From contig DMYQ01000084.1 of assembly GCA_003482555.1 (NCBI GenBank), positions 19,201 to 29,894 of the forward strand: DNA of 10,694 nt. The letters are read 5' to 3'. This DNA is from Janthinobacterium sp. GTDB lineage: Bacteria; Pseudomonadota; Gammaproteobacteria; Burkholderiales; Burkholderiaceae_D. The translations under genes and the position numbers were made by a program. Below are positions 1 through 5,934 of this stretch, piece by piece; positions within the stretch are counted from its first letter, which is position 1, and each line of letters opens with the position of its first letter. Under the pieces are notes generated by a model, which ran no database searches, was not told the origin of the DNA, and saw nothing but the letters and a program-made list of their open reading frames with translations.

Positions 1-77
1 CCCACCGGCAAGCCGTCGGCGATGTAACGCTCGACCAGGGCCTTGAGCAGGGTTTGTGCACGGATATCGAGTTGCAT
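1..77 (-). CDS. hrcA: Heat-inducible transcription repressor HrcA, N-terminal fragment
   Basis: Only the first 25 codons and two bases are in the window; the gene continues past position 1. The ATG is at 77-75 and the protein begins MQLDIRAQTLLKALVERYIA, followed by DGLPVG. This matches the start of the HrcA winged-helix domain (a RAxxLLKxLVERYIADGxPVG pattern). HrcA of this family binds CIRCE operators and represses groE/dnaK-type heat-shock genes, with its folding monitored by GroEL. No CIRCE element (TTAGCACTC-N9-GAGTGCTAA) is visible upstream here, so autoregulation through CIRCE is not supported by this stretch. A weak Shine-Dalgarno, GGAAAT (90-85), sits 7 to 8 bases from the ATG and touches a small hairpin. 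The HAD gene ends 78 bases upstream on the same strand. The identification rests on 25 residues, but they are highly characteristic. Confidence 0.85.
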   Translation of the reverse strand, partial: MQLDIRAQTLLKALVERYIADGLPV

Positions 78-84
78 AATTCTA

Positions 85-102
85 ATTTCCGGCGAATGCC
101 GG
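85..102 (-). promoter_or_regulatory. Small hairpin touching the hrcA ribosome-binding site
   Basis: On the minus strand CCGGC (102-98), a four-base loop ATTC, and GCCGG (93-89) form a 5-bp GC stem. The last two G bases are also the first two of the GGAAAT Shine-Dalgarno-like sequence (90-85) of hrcA. The stem is seen directly; any effect on translation, including temperature dependence, is inference. Confidence 0.25.
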
Positions 103-155
103 CACGCGCTGGGGATGATGGCTCCATTATGCACGCTGGCCGGCGCCCCCGCGCA

Positions 156-875
156 TCAATCTGCCAGTTGCGGCTCGAGCCAGGCTAGAAGCTCGTCAAA
201 TGTGGCGCAAATGGCGTCCGGGGCCACGCCGGCGGCCAGGTGGTCGGGCTGGCCGGCACGACGCAGCCAGACGGCGCGCAGGCCGGCGTTTTGCGCGCCG
301 GCCACGTCGAGCAGCAAGTCGTCGCCCACGTACACGGCTTCCTCCGGCGCCACGCCCAGGGCCGCGCAAGCGGCGTGGAAGATGGCCGCGTCCGGCTTGG
401 CGCTGCCGAATTCGGCCGCCGCCAGCGATACCGTGAAGTGCCGCGCCATGCCGATCACTTCCAGGTCGGCGTTGCCGTTCGAGATGGAGCCGAGCAAGAT
501 CCGCTCGCGCAGGCGCAGCAGGCCCGGCAGCACGTCTTCGTAGGGCGTCACGGCATTGCGTTCGGCAAAGAACAGGGCCATCGCCGCCTCCACCTTGGCG
601 CCATCCTCGCCGGCCGTGGCGAAGGCCGCGTGCAAGCCGGCGCGGCGCAGCGCGCCCAGGTCGGCGCGCAAGTGCGGCTGCGCCTCCAGCAGGGCCAGGC
701 GCTGCTGGCGCAGGGAGTCGATGGAAAATTGCCGCGCCACCGAGGGCGCGTGCGCCGCCAGCCAGGCGTGCAGCGTCAGCTCGGCGCGCGCGATCACGGG
801 CCCGATCGGCCACAGGGTGTCGTCGAGGTCAAACAGCAGGGCTTTCGGGCGGACGCTGGCAAGCTTGGAATGCAT
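156..875 (-). CDS. HAD-superfamily hydrolase (HAD-IA, COG1011-like phosphatase)
   Basis: A 239-residue cytoplasmic phosphohydrolase with the full HAD core. Motif I is FDLDDT (nucleophile D16, acid/base D18), motif II is the serine of SISNGN (S132), motif III is K160 in SAKPD, and motif IV is GDD (184-186). Roughly 100 residues between motifs I and II form a helical C1-type cap, as in the IA subfamily. Such enzymes remove phosphate from small metabolites such as sugar phosphates, phosphoglycolate or nucleotides; the substrate cannot be read from sequence. The start at 875 was chosen because motif I then lies at residue 16, as usual. The frame stays open to 1160, but that extension is arginine-rich, low in conservation signs and looks non-coding. 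No good Shine-Dalgarno precedes 875, and ATG 905 is an alternative. The gene lies directly upstream of hrcA on the same strand. Confidence 0.9.
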   Translation of the reverse strand: MHSKLASVRPKALLFDLDDTLWPIGPVIARAELTLHAWLAAHAPSVARQFSIDSLRQQRLALLEAQPHLRADLGALRRAGLHAAFATAGEDGAKVEAAMALFFAERNAVTPYEDVLPGLLRLRERILLGSISNGNADLEVIGMARHFTVSLAAAEFGSAKPDAAIFHAACAALGVAPEEAVYVGDDLLLDVAGAQNAGLRAVWLRRAGQPDHLAAGVAPDAICATFDELLAWLEPQLAD

Positions 876-973
876 GACTGGAGACACCGGTGGGAGCGAC
901 GCCATCGCCGCCGGCCACCATTGTCGCATCGATGGGCGGCGCCGGGGTGCGCGAACCTTGCTCCGCGTGGCAG

Positions 974-1005
974 CAAATTTCCCTTCCAAATTTTCGCTCC
1001 AAATT
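974..1005 (+). repeat. Three 13-base-period direct repeats, CAAATT(T)
   Basis: CAAATTT occurs at 974-980 and 987-993, and CAAATT at 1000-1005, so the starts are exactly 13 bases apart. The units read CAAATTTCCCTTC, CAAATTTTCGCTC and CAAATTGCCTC. The spacers are pyrimidine-rich and share a C/T pattern. The AAATTT core is itself palindromic. Regular short direct repeats in a divergent promoter region suggest binding sites for a regulator, but a spacing near 1.25 helical turns does not stack them on one face. The repeat is seen; its function is unknown. Confidence 0.5.
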
Positions 1006-1216
1006 GCCTCAATGCAAGCCGCAGGCGCGCCCTGGGCGGCGCACCGGAGACCGGCATGCTCGATTCGCTTCGCTTGCCCTTCATTCCAGGAAAATATTGT
1101 TACAGGGCGATACAAGCGATGGAGCAAAGACATTCCCGAATAGACTAGAATAGGCGCCAAATCCCAGATCGCGGCGCCGCCGGCATCCGTTTGCCCTTTC
1201 TCACCCTATTTGTTTT

Positions 1217-1220
1217 GGAG
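1217..1220 (+). promoter_or_regulatory. Shine-Dalgarno of the first lipoprotein gene
   Basis: GGAG lies five bases before the ATG at 1226 and fixes that start; it is one of the clearer ribosome-binding sites in the window. Confidence 0.75.
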
Positions 1221-1225
1221 AATTT

Positions 1226-1813
1226 ATGAAAAGTCCCTACCTGCGCTCGATAATGGCGTTCGCCTGCGCCACCGCCCTGTCCGCTTGTGGCGGCAGCGGC
1301 GGCAACCTGATATTGAGCGGCGCGGTCAGCGGTCTGGCCAAGGATGGCCTGGTGCTTTCCAACGGTTCTTCCACCGTCGCGGTTGCCAACGGCGCGACTT
1401 CCTTCGCCTTCACCGACTTGATCGGCAACAATACAAACTATAACGTGGCGGTTCAGACCCAGCCCACCGGCGCCGTGTGCAGCGTCACCGGCGGCGCGGG
1501 CCAGTCTTCCAATTACAACGTCACCACCGTGCTGGTGACTTGCGTCACCGATCAGTACACCCTGGGCGGCAGCGCCACCGGCCCCGGCGCGGCCGGCCTG
1601 ATTCTGTTGAACGGCAAGGATTCGGTGAGACCGATCCCGGACAGCACAGCGGGCACCTACAAATTCACGTTTTCCGGTACGGTTGGCGACGGCTCTCCCT
1701 ACGGTGTCACCATCCTGCCTTCGAGCAATCCGGCCAACAACTGCGTCGTCAGCAACGGCGTCGGCACCATGGTCAAGCCAGGCGTGAGCAATGTCGCGGT
1801 GAGCTGCTCTTAA
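1226..1813 (+). CDS. Small outer-membrane-type lipoprotein with two cysteine-paired repeats (paralogue 1)
   Basis: A 195-residue predicted lipoprotein. The signal peptide MKSPYLRSIMAFACATALSA ends in lipobox LSAC, with lipidation at C21. Gly at +2, rather than Asp, predicts outer-membrane sorting by the Lol rule. The mature part has two copies of a repeat of about 80 residues (about 29-106 and 113-194). Each has the order G-x-(V/A)-x-G near its start, GL(V/I)L about ten residues later, a Y-x-V strand, and two cysteines 21 residues apart (C85/C106, C173/C194). The pattern suggests a compact beta-sandwich with a disulfide per repeat. I do not recognise a named family; similar repeats occur in hypothetical Burkholderiales surface proteins. 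The gene is followed after 62 bases by a paralogue, probably in one transcript. Function is unknown; an envelope or surface-binding role is a guess. Confidence 0.85.
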   Translation: MKSPYLRSIMAFACATALSACGGSGGNLILSGAVSGLAKDGLVLSNGSSTVAVANGATSFAFTDLIGNNTNYNVAVQTQPTGAVCSVTGGAGQSSNYNVTTVLVTCVTDQYTLGGSATGPGAAGLILLNGKDSVRPIPDSTAGTYKFTFSGTVGDGSPYGVTILPSSNPANNCVVSNGVGTMVKPGVSNVAVSCS

Positions 1814-1821
1814 GTACCAGC

Positions 1822-1850
1822 GGGCGCCGCGGGAGTTTACCGGCGGCCCC
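1822..1850 (+). other. GC-rich hairpin between the two lipoprotein genes
   Basis: GGG (1822-1824) plus GCCGC (1826-1830) can pair with GCGGC (1843-1847) plus CCC (1848-1850), giving an 8-bp stem with one bulged C and a 12-base loop. No T-tract follows, so it is not an intrinsic terminator. It could stabilise the upstream message or adjust expression of the second gene; that is inference. Confidence 0.3.
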
Positions 1851-1875
1851 ATCCAACCCCATTCCGGAGAAACAC

Positions 1876-2457
1876 ATGAAGTCACCCTTTGCATACGCCG
1901 TCGCGGCGCTGTTGATCACCACCGGCCTGGCCGCCTGCGGTGGCAAGGCCACTTATCCCGTCAGCGGCACCATCCTCGGCCTGAACAATGCCGGAATGAT
2001 ACTGAGCAACAACAGCGACACGGTCGCCCCGGCGGCTGGCGCGACCAGTTTCACCTTCCCGACTCAAGTGTCATATGGCGAAAATTACAACATCGCCGTG
2101 CAAACCCAACCGGCGCACATGACCTGCGTCGTGACCAGCGGCGGCAGCGGCACCGGCGGCCAGTATCTGTCGATCAACGCCGTCGTCGGCTGCTCGCAAA
2201 CGACCCACGCGCTGGGCGGCACGATCACGGGCTTGACCGTGGCCGGTCTGGTGCTCGGCAACGGCAGCGACAACACCAATACGCCCGTCGCCGGGGCCAC
2301 CACCTTCACCATGCCGACACCAGTCGCCGACGGTGCCTTTTACGGCTTGACCGTGCAGACCCAGCCACCCGGCCTGAAATGCACCATCGCCAACGGCAGC
2401 GGCACCATGGGCACGGCGGATATCGCCACCGTTGCCGTGTCCTGCAACCCAGGCTGA
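1876..2457 (+). CDS. Small outer-membrane-type lipoprotein with two cysteine-paired repeats (paralogue 2)
   Basis: A 193-residue predicted lipoprotein and clear paralogue of the gene before it. Both begin MKSP, both lipidate C21 (here LAAC) and both have CGG after the lipobox. The mature part again holds two repeats (about 29-106 and 113-190) with cysteine pairs C84/C106 and C169/C190. VQTQP recurs in both repeats here and in the first repeat of the neighbour. GGAGA (1866-1870) five bases before the ATG fixes the start, although the frame is open further upstream inside the previous gene. Gly at +2 again suggests outer-membrane sorting. The gene probably arose by tandem duplication and is co-transcribed with its neighbour, the transcript ending at or before the terminator at 2578-2606. 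No specific function can be assigned. Confidence 0.85.
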   Translation: MKSPFAYAVAALLITTGLAACGGKATYPVSGTILGLNNAGMILSNNSDTVAPAAGATSFTFPTQVSYGENYNIAVQTQPAHMTCVVTSGGSGTGGQYLSINAVVGCSQTTHALGGTITGLTVAGLVLGNGSDNTNTPVAGATTFTMPTPVADGAFYGLTVQTQPPGLKCTIANGSGTMGTADIATVAVSCNPG

Positions 2458-2510
2458 AGCGGGCGACGCCAGTCATCACTAAAATGAATAGTTGATATAC
2501 GAAATATAAA

Positions 2511-2540
2511 TTGGAGTTATATGTGGCGATGCAGCATAAT
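2511..2540 (+). promoter_or_regulatory. Candidate promoter for a small RNA, with a dyad over the -10
   Basis: TTGGAG (2511-2516, three of six matches to the -35 consensus) and CATAAT (2535-2540, five of six to the -10) are 18 bases apart. The perfect dyad GATGCA-N6-TGCATC (2528-2545) is centred on the -10 hexamer, where a repressor could block RNA polymerase. A further AT-rich TATAAA (2505-2510) could be an alternative -10. A start near 2547 would give a transcript of about 60 nt. All of this is inferred from sequence. Confidence 0.3.
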
Positions 2541-2545
2541 GCATC

Positions 2546-2606
2546 TGTCTCCTCCAACTCTTCCAAGAATTGGATTTAGCCCGCTTTTACCAGCGGGCTT
2601 TTTTTT
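2546..2606 (+). ncRNA. Candidate small RNA with anti-Shine-Dalgarno-like 5' end and intrinsic terminator
   Basis: From the predicted start near 2546 the transcript would begin with a CU-rich single-stranded stretch containing CTCCTCC (2549-2555). Its CCTCC core is the same as the anti-Shine-Dalgarno core of 16S rRNA and is complementary to GGAGG-type ribosome-binding sites. Next is a small hairpin, TCCAA (2562-2566), loop with GAA, TTGGA (2570-2574), and then the terminator. This is a typical layout for a short trans-acting RNA with a CU-rich seed. The alternative is that 2458-2577 is simply the 3' untranslated region of the lipoprotein message, possibly processed into a small RNA. I recognise no named RNA family. 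The structure elements are seen; the transcript is inferred. Confidence 0.3.
2578..2606 (+). terminator. Rho-independent terminator of the lipoprotein operon and/or small RNA
   Basis: AGCCCGC (2578-2584) and GCGGGCT (2593-2599) form a perfect 7-bp stem with an 8-base loop, followed immediately by eight T residues (2599-2606) and, after ACTC, by seven more. On the minus strand the hairpin is followed by AAATCC rather than a T-tract, so it works only for plus-strand transcripts and does not end the rsmA message. Confidence 0.88.
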
Positions 2607-2637
2607 ACTCTTTTTTTGGGGAGGGGTGAAGCGGGAT

Positions 2638-2659
2638 GCCGCCGCGCGCGGGCGGCGGC
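2638..2659 (-). other. GC-rich hairpin just past the rsmA stop
   Basis: GCCGCCGC (2638-2645) and GCGGCGGC (2652-2659) form a perfect 8-bp stem with a 6-base loop, 10 bases beyond the end of rsmA. There is no T-tract on the minus strand. It may be a transcript-end stabilising structure or part of a Rho-dependent end; this is inference. Confidence 0.35.
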
Positions 2660-2669
2660 AGGAACGGGC

Positions 2670-3461
2670 TCAGGCGGCAGCAGGGGCGGGGGCGGGCAAG
2701 AGGTTGGCGAGCGCCACGTATTGTTCCAGGCCCACCGTTTCCGGACGCATGGTCGGGTCGATGCCGGCCGCGACGATCTGCGCTTCCGTGAACATGCCCG
2801 CCAGGCAGTTGCGAATCACCTTGCGGCGCTGCGAAAACGCCTTCATCACCACCGCTTCCAGGTTGTCCTGATTGCAGGGCAAGCGCTCTTCCAGCGGGAT
2901 CATGCGCACGATCGCCGATTCCACCCGGGGCGGCGGATCGAAGGCCGTGGGCGGCACGATGAACAGCAGCGCCATCTTGTAGCGCCACTGCAGCATCACC
3001 GACAGGCGGCCGTAAGTCTTGCTGCCCGGCTCGGCCACCATGCGCTCGACGACTTCCTTTTGCAGCATGAAGTGCTGGTCTTGCACCAGGGGCGCGATTT
3101 CCGCCAGGCGAAACAGCAGGGGGCTGGAAATATTGTAGGGCAGGTTGCCCACCACGCGCAGCTTTTTGCCTTCCGGCACCGGGATGGTGGAAAAGTCGAA
3201 CTTCAGCGCGTCGCCCGAATGGATCGTCAGCTTGGCCGGATTGAAGGTTTTTTCCAGGCGCGCCACCAGGTCGCGGTCGAGTTCGACCACGTGCATGGTA
3301 CCCAGCTGCTTGAGCAACTGCCCCGTCATCGCGCCCAGGCCGGGCCCGATTTCCACCAGGGTGTCGTCGGACTGGGGCGCGATGGCCGCCGTGATGTTGT
3401 CGAGCACGTATTTATCGTGCAAAAAATTCTGGCCGAAGCGCTTGCGGGCAATGTGTTTCAT
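2670..3461 (-). CDS. rsmA: 16S rRNA (adenine(1518)-N(6)/adenine(1519)-N(6))-dimethyltransferase RsmA
   Basis: A 263-residue cytoplasmic enzyme (KsgA). It uses S-adenosylmethionine to dimethylate the two adjacent adenosines in the 3'-terminal hairpin of 16S rRNA, a late step and checkpoint in 30S assembly. Visible motifs: the N-terminal KRFGQNFLHD signature (7-16); SAM-binding motif I EIGPGLGAMT (37-46); the acidic end of strand 2 at VELD (59-62); and catalytic motif IV NLPYN (106-110). The C-terminal helical domain (about 180-255) includes AFSQRRKVIRN (208-218), a family hallmark. The length is normal. The start MKHIARK is preceded by a weak GAG-type Shine-Dalgarno. The C-terminus ends in a short Pro/Ala tail. 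It is the last gene of the lptD-surA-pdxA-rsmA cluster, 38 bases after pdxA, and loss of the enzyme is known to cause kasugamycin resistance in other bacteria. Confidence 0.98.
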   Translation of the reverse strand: MKHIARKRFGQNFLHDKYVLDNITAAIAPQSDDTLVEIGPGLGAMTGQLLKQLGTMHVVELDRDLVARLEKTFNPAKLTIHSGDALKFDFSTIPVPEGKKLRVVGNLPYNISSPLLFRLAEIAPLVQDQHFMLQKEVVERMVAEPGSKTYGRLSVMLQWRYKMALLFIVPPTAFDPPPRVESAIVRMIPLEERLPCNQDNLEAVVMKAFSQRRKVIRNCLAGMFTEAQIVAAGIDPTMRPETVGLEQYVALANLLPAPAPAAA

Positions 3462-3483
3462 GATCTTTTTCTCGTGGGTGGAA

Positions 3484-3514
3484 CGCGCCGGAGCGCCTGT
3501 CAGGCGCTGGCGCG
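3484..3514 (-). other. Strong hairpin spanning the pdxA stop codon
   Basis: CGCGCC (3484-3489) and AGCGCC (3492-3497) pair with GGCGCT (3503-3508) and GGCGCG (3509-3514), giving 12 bp interrupted by a two-base GG bulge, with loop TGTCA (3498-3502). The pdxA stop TGA (3502-3500) lies in the loop. No T-tract follows on the minus strand, so it is not a classical terminator. It may affect coupling between pdxA and rsmA or protect upstream mRNA. Confidence 0.5.
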
Positions 3515-4549
3515 CAACATGCGCGCGGCCGTGGCGATGGCTTCTTCCATGCTGGCGCAATCGGCCAGGCCCGGGCCTTGCGCGGCCAGGTCGAGCGCGG
3601 TGCCATGGTCGACGGAAGTGCGTATCAGGGGCAAGCCCAGGGTAATGTTGACGCCGCGCCCGAAGGTCGCGTATTTCAGAACCGGCAAGCCCTGGTCGTG
3701 GTACATGGCCAGCACGCAATCGGCCCCGGCCAGGTATTTGGGCTGGAACAGGGTATCGGCCGGATACGGGCCGCTGGCATCGATGCCGCGCGAGCGCGCC
3801 GCCGCGATGGCCGGCGCGATGACGTCGATTTCCTCGCGCCCCAGGTAACCGCCCTCGCCCGCGTGCGGGTTCAGGCCGGCCACCAGGATGCGCGGCGCGG
3901 CGATGCCGAATTTCCGCTTCAAATCGTGGGCGATGATGTCGAGCGTGGCGCCCAGGCCGGCCTTGGTTATGGCCGCCGGCACATCCTTGAGGGCCAGGTG
4001 GGTGGTGGCCAGCGCCACCCGCAAAGGCGGCGCCGAGCCGCCCGGTTCGCCGGCCAGCATCATCACCACCTTGGCCGTGCCGGTTTTTTCAGCCAGGTAT
4101 TCCGTGTGGCCGGAAAAGGCCACGCCGGCGTCGTTGATGGTGCTCTTTTGCAGCGGCGCGGTGACGATGGCGTCGAACCAGCCGGCCGCCACCCCTTCCA
4201 GCGCCGCGTCCAGGATGGCCAGCACGGCGCGCCCGTTTTCCTTGTCCAGCACGCCCGGCACGACGTGCGCGTCCAGCGGCACGTCGATGACGGCGATGCG
4301 CCCGGCGCCGAAGTGCGGCAAGCCGCCGTTGCGCGCCGCCATCAGCGAGAGCGCCACCAGCTTGATGTCGGGGTCGATCAGGCTGGCCGTCAGCGCCAGG
4401 AAGGCGGCGTCGCCCAGCAGCACGCAATTGACCTCCGCGCGCATGGCCCAGGCGGCGCGGATGGCGATTTCCGGGCCGATGCCGGCCGGTTCGCCGCTGG
4501 TGATGGCCATGCCGGGGCGCCGCCCCGCGCCCTTCTCTGGCGTGACCAT
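3500..4549 (-). CDS. pdxA: 4-hydroxythreonine-4-phosphate dehydrogenase PdxA
   Basis: A 349-residue cytoplasmic enzyme of the deoxyxylulose-5-phosphate-dependent pyridoxal phosphate pathway. It oxidises 4-phosphohydroxy-L-threonine with NAD(P)+, and the product feeds PdxJ. Family marks are GEPAGIGPE (19-27), TAPLQKSTIND (130-140), the substrate-region SGHTEYLAE (146-154), and three metal-ligand histidines: H184 in ATTH, H229 in NPHAGEGG and H284 in MYHDQG. Their spacing (45 and 55 residues) equals that of the E. coli enzyme. The start at 4549 was chosen because the ATG follows the surA stop by four bases. ATG 4564, which overlaps surA by 11 bases and adds five residues, is an alternative, and neither has a clear Shine-Dalgarno. 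Close packing with surA indicates translational coupling. A short Gly/Pro-rich insert after residue 166 is a minor difference from E. coli. Confidence 0.98.
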   Translation of the reverse strand: MVTPEKGAGRRPGMAITSGEPAGIGPEIAIRAAWAMRAEVNCVLLGDAAFLALTASLIDPDIKLVALSLMAARNGGLPHFGAGRIAVIDVPLDAHVVPGVLDKENGRAVLAILDAALEGVAAGWFDAIVTAPLQKSTINDAGVAFSGHTEYLAEKTGTAKVVMMLAGEPGGSAPPLRVALATTHLALKDVPAAITKAGLGATLDIIAHDLKRKFGIAAPRILVAGLNPHAGEGGYLGREEIDVIAPAIAAARSRGIDASGPYPADTLFQPKYLAGADCVLAMYHDQGLPVLKYATFGRGVNITLGLPLIRTSVDHGTALDLAAQGPGLADCASMEEAIATAARMLRASA

Positions 4550-4553
4550 GGCC

Positions 4554-5891
4554 TTACTTGTCATCCGTGCGGAATTCGACGTAGGCGCGGTCGCGCACTT
4601 CGCGCTGCCATTCATCGGTGGCCTCGACCAGCTTGCGCTCGCGGATGGCGTTGCGGGCGGCGCCGCGCTGCTTTTCCTTGGAAGCGTCGTCGCTCTTGCG
4701 CTCGAGCACCTGGATCAGGTGGAAGCCGAAGCTCGATTCCACCGGGCCGCTGATTTCACCGGGTTTCAGGGCATTCATGGCGGCCTCGAATTCCGGCACC
4801 GTGTCGCCCGGATACAGCCAGCCCAGGTCGCCGCCCTTGGCGGCCGCGCCGTCGGTCGAGAACAGGCGCGCCAATTCCTCGAACGTGGCGGCCTTGTTGT
4901 CCAGGCGTTCCTTCAATTCGATCAGCTTGCGCTTGGCGTCGGCCGCCGTCACCGTCGGCGTCACCTTGATGACGATGTGGCGCGCGTGCGTCTGCTGCAC
5001 CGCCGTGGCGGCCTGCGAGTCGGCCGCCGTGCGCCTGTCCACCAGCTTCAGGATGTGGAAGGCGCTCGTGCTCTTGATGATGGGCGTGACCTGGCCCGCT
5101 TTCAGCTTGAGCAACTGCTCGACGAACAGGGGCGGCAGGCGGTCGCTATTGCGCCAGCCGATTTCGCCGCCCTTCAGGGCGTCGGCCGCGTCCGAATAAG
5201 TGCCGGCCATCTTGGCGAAGTCGGCGCCGGTGCGCAATTGCCGCATCACCATTTCGGCGCGGGCGCGGCGCGCGGCGATCTGTTCCGGTGAGGAATTTTC
5301 GGGGATGCGTATCATGATCTGCGCCAGGTTCATCTCGACCTGATCGCGCGCGGCCGCCTGTTCGGCCGCCATGTAGGCGTCCACTTCGGCGTCCGAAATC
5401 TGGATCTTGGCGTCGACTTCATGTTCGCGCAGGCGCTGCATGATGATTTCTTCGCGAATTTCCTCGCGGAAGGCGGCGAAGGTCGTGCCTTCCTTTTCCA
5501 TCTGGTCGCGCAATTGCTGCAGCGTCATTTTTTGCTGCTCGGCGATGCGGCCGATGGCCCGGTCGAGCGTCGTGTCGTCGACCCGCACACCCATTTCCTT
5601 GGCCAGCTGCATTTGCGCTCTTTCCACGATCATCCGTTCCAGCAACTGGCGGCGCAAGTCGGCCGGCTCCGGTAAGGCCACGTTTTGCGCCTTCATGCGG
5701 CGCTCGACGGTCTTGATGCGCTGCGCCAATTCATTGCGGGTGATGACGTCGTCGTTGACCACGACGGCGATCGAATCGATCTCGCGCGGGCTGGCGGCGG
5801 CCGCCGGAGCGGCGCTCGCGGCCGTGGCCAAGGCGCCGCTGGCGCCGGAGAGGGCGCACAGCAAGAGCGCCGCGATTTTAAGTTGGTGCAT
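4554..5891 (-). CDS. surA: Periplasmic chaperone and peptidyl-prolyl isomerase SurA
   Basis: A 445-residue exported protein that escorts unfolded outer-membrane proteins, LptD among them, across the periplasm to the BAM complex. An N-terminal signal peptide (residues 1 to about 27, cleavage likely after ASA) leads into the SurA N-terminal chaperone domain, starting at IDSIAVVVNDDVITRNEL (38-55) and running to about 175. Two parvulin rotamase domains follow: about 185-285, with GGEIGWRNSDRLPPLF, and about 300-398, with GGDLGWLYPGDTVPEF and SSFGFHLIQV. A C-terminal helix completes the chaperone module. The start at 5891 was chosen because GGAA lies seven bases upstream and the signal peptide then begins normally; ATGs at 5906 and 5924 have no ribosome-binding site. 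The gene sits between lptD and pdxA, as in E. coli. The attenuator-like hairpin upstream may lower its transcription relative to lptD. Confidence 0.98.
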   Translation of the reverse strand: MHQLKIAALLLCALSGASGALATAASAAPAAAASPREIDSIAVVVNDDVITRNELAQRIKTVERRMKAQNVALPEPADLRRQLLERMIVERAQMQLAKEMGVRVDDTTLDRAIGRIAEQQKMTLQQLRDQMEKEGTTFAAFREEIREEIIMQRLREHEVDAKIQISDAEVDAYMAAEQAAARDQVEMNLAQIMIRIPENSSPEQIAARRARAEMVMRQLRTGADFAKMAGTYSDAADALKGGEIGWRNSDRLPPLFVEQLLKLKAGQVTPIIKSTSAFHILKLVDRRTAADSQAATAVQQTHARHIVIKVTPTVTAADAKRKLIELKERLDNKAATFEELARLFSTDGAAAKGGDLGWLYPGDTVPEFEAAMNALKPGEISGPVESSFGFHLIQVLERKSDDASKEKQRGAARNAIRERKLVEATDEWQREVRDRAYVEFRTDDK

Positions 5892-5934
5892 ACTGGCATT
5901 CCGCATAATGTGTCGAGCGCTCATGGGTTCGTGT

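Larger units (their letters stand above)
876..1225. other. Gene-free divergent region between the HAD gene and the lipoprotein operon
   Basis: About 350 bases separate the divergent HAD and lipoprotein starts. No convincing coding sequence was found; frames open across it are arginine-rich or extensions of neighbours. It must hold the promoters of both directions. For the plus strand, TAGAAT (1146-1151, five of six matches to the -10 consensus) is the best -10 candidate, but no good -35 lies 16 to 18 bases upstream, so no promoter is called. Base composition is clearly more AT-rich from about 970 to 1160 than in the neighbouring genes. Positions 974-1005 carry three regularly spaced repeats, listed separately. 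Confidence 0.6.

Noticed and set aside
78..155. CIRCE operator or sigma-32 promoter in front of hrcA
   Set aside because: No TTAGCACTC/GAGTGCTAA arms and no CTTGAA-type -35 were found. A CATAAT on the minus strand lacks a suitable -35.
876..1160. N-terminal extension of the HAD protein by up to 95 residues
   Set aside because: The frame is open, but motif I would then lie near residue 110. The extension is arginine-rich, lacks a recognisable domain and covers the AT-rich 13-base repeats, so it looks like non-coding sequence.
1145..1894. A 249-codon minus-strand frame opposite the first lipoprotein gene
   Set aside because: The plus strand has a signal peptide, lipobox, ribosome-binding site and repeats shared with a paralogue; the minus frame has none of these.
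2521..2871. An open frame starting MWRCSIMHLS with GGAG four bases upstream
   Set aside because: It runs straight through the intrinsic terminator and then antisense into rsmA. The GGAG is better explained as part of the promoter or dyad region, and the protein has no recognisable features.
3578..5291. Long plus-strand open frames opposite pdxA and surA
   Set aside because: Both are composition shadows of well-recognised minus-strand genes, with arginine-, alanine- and serine-rich translations.
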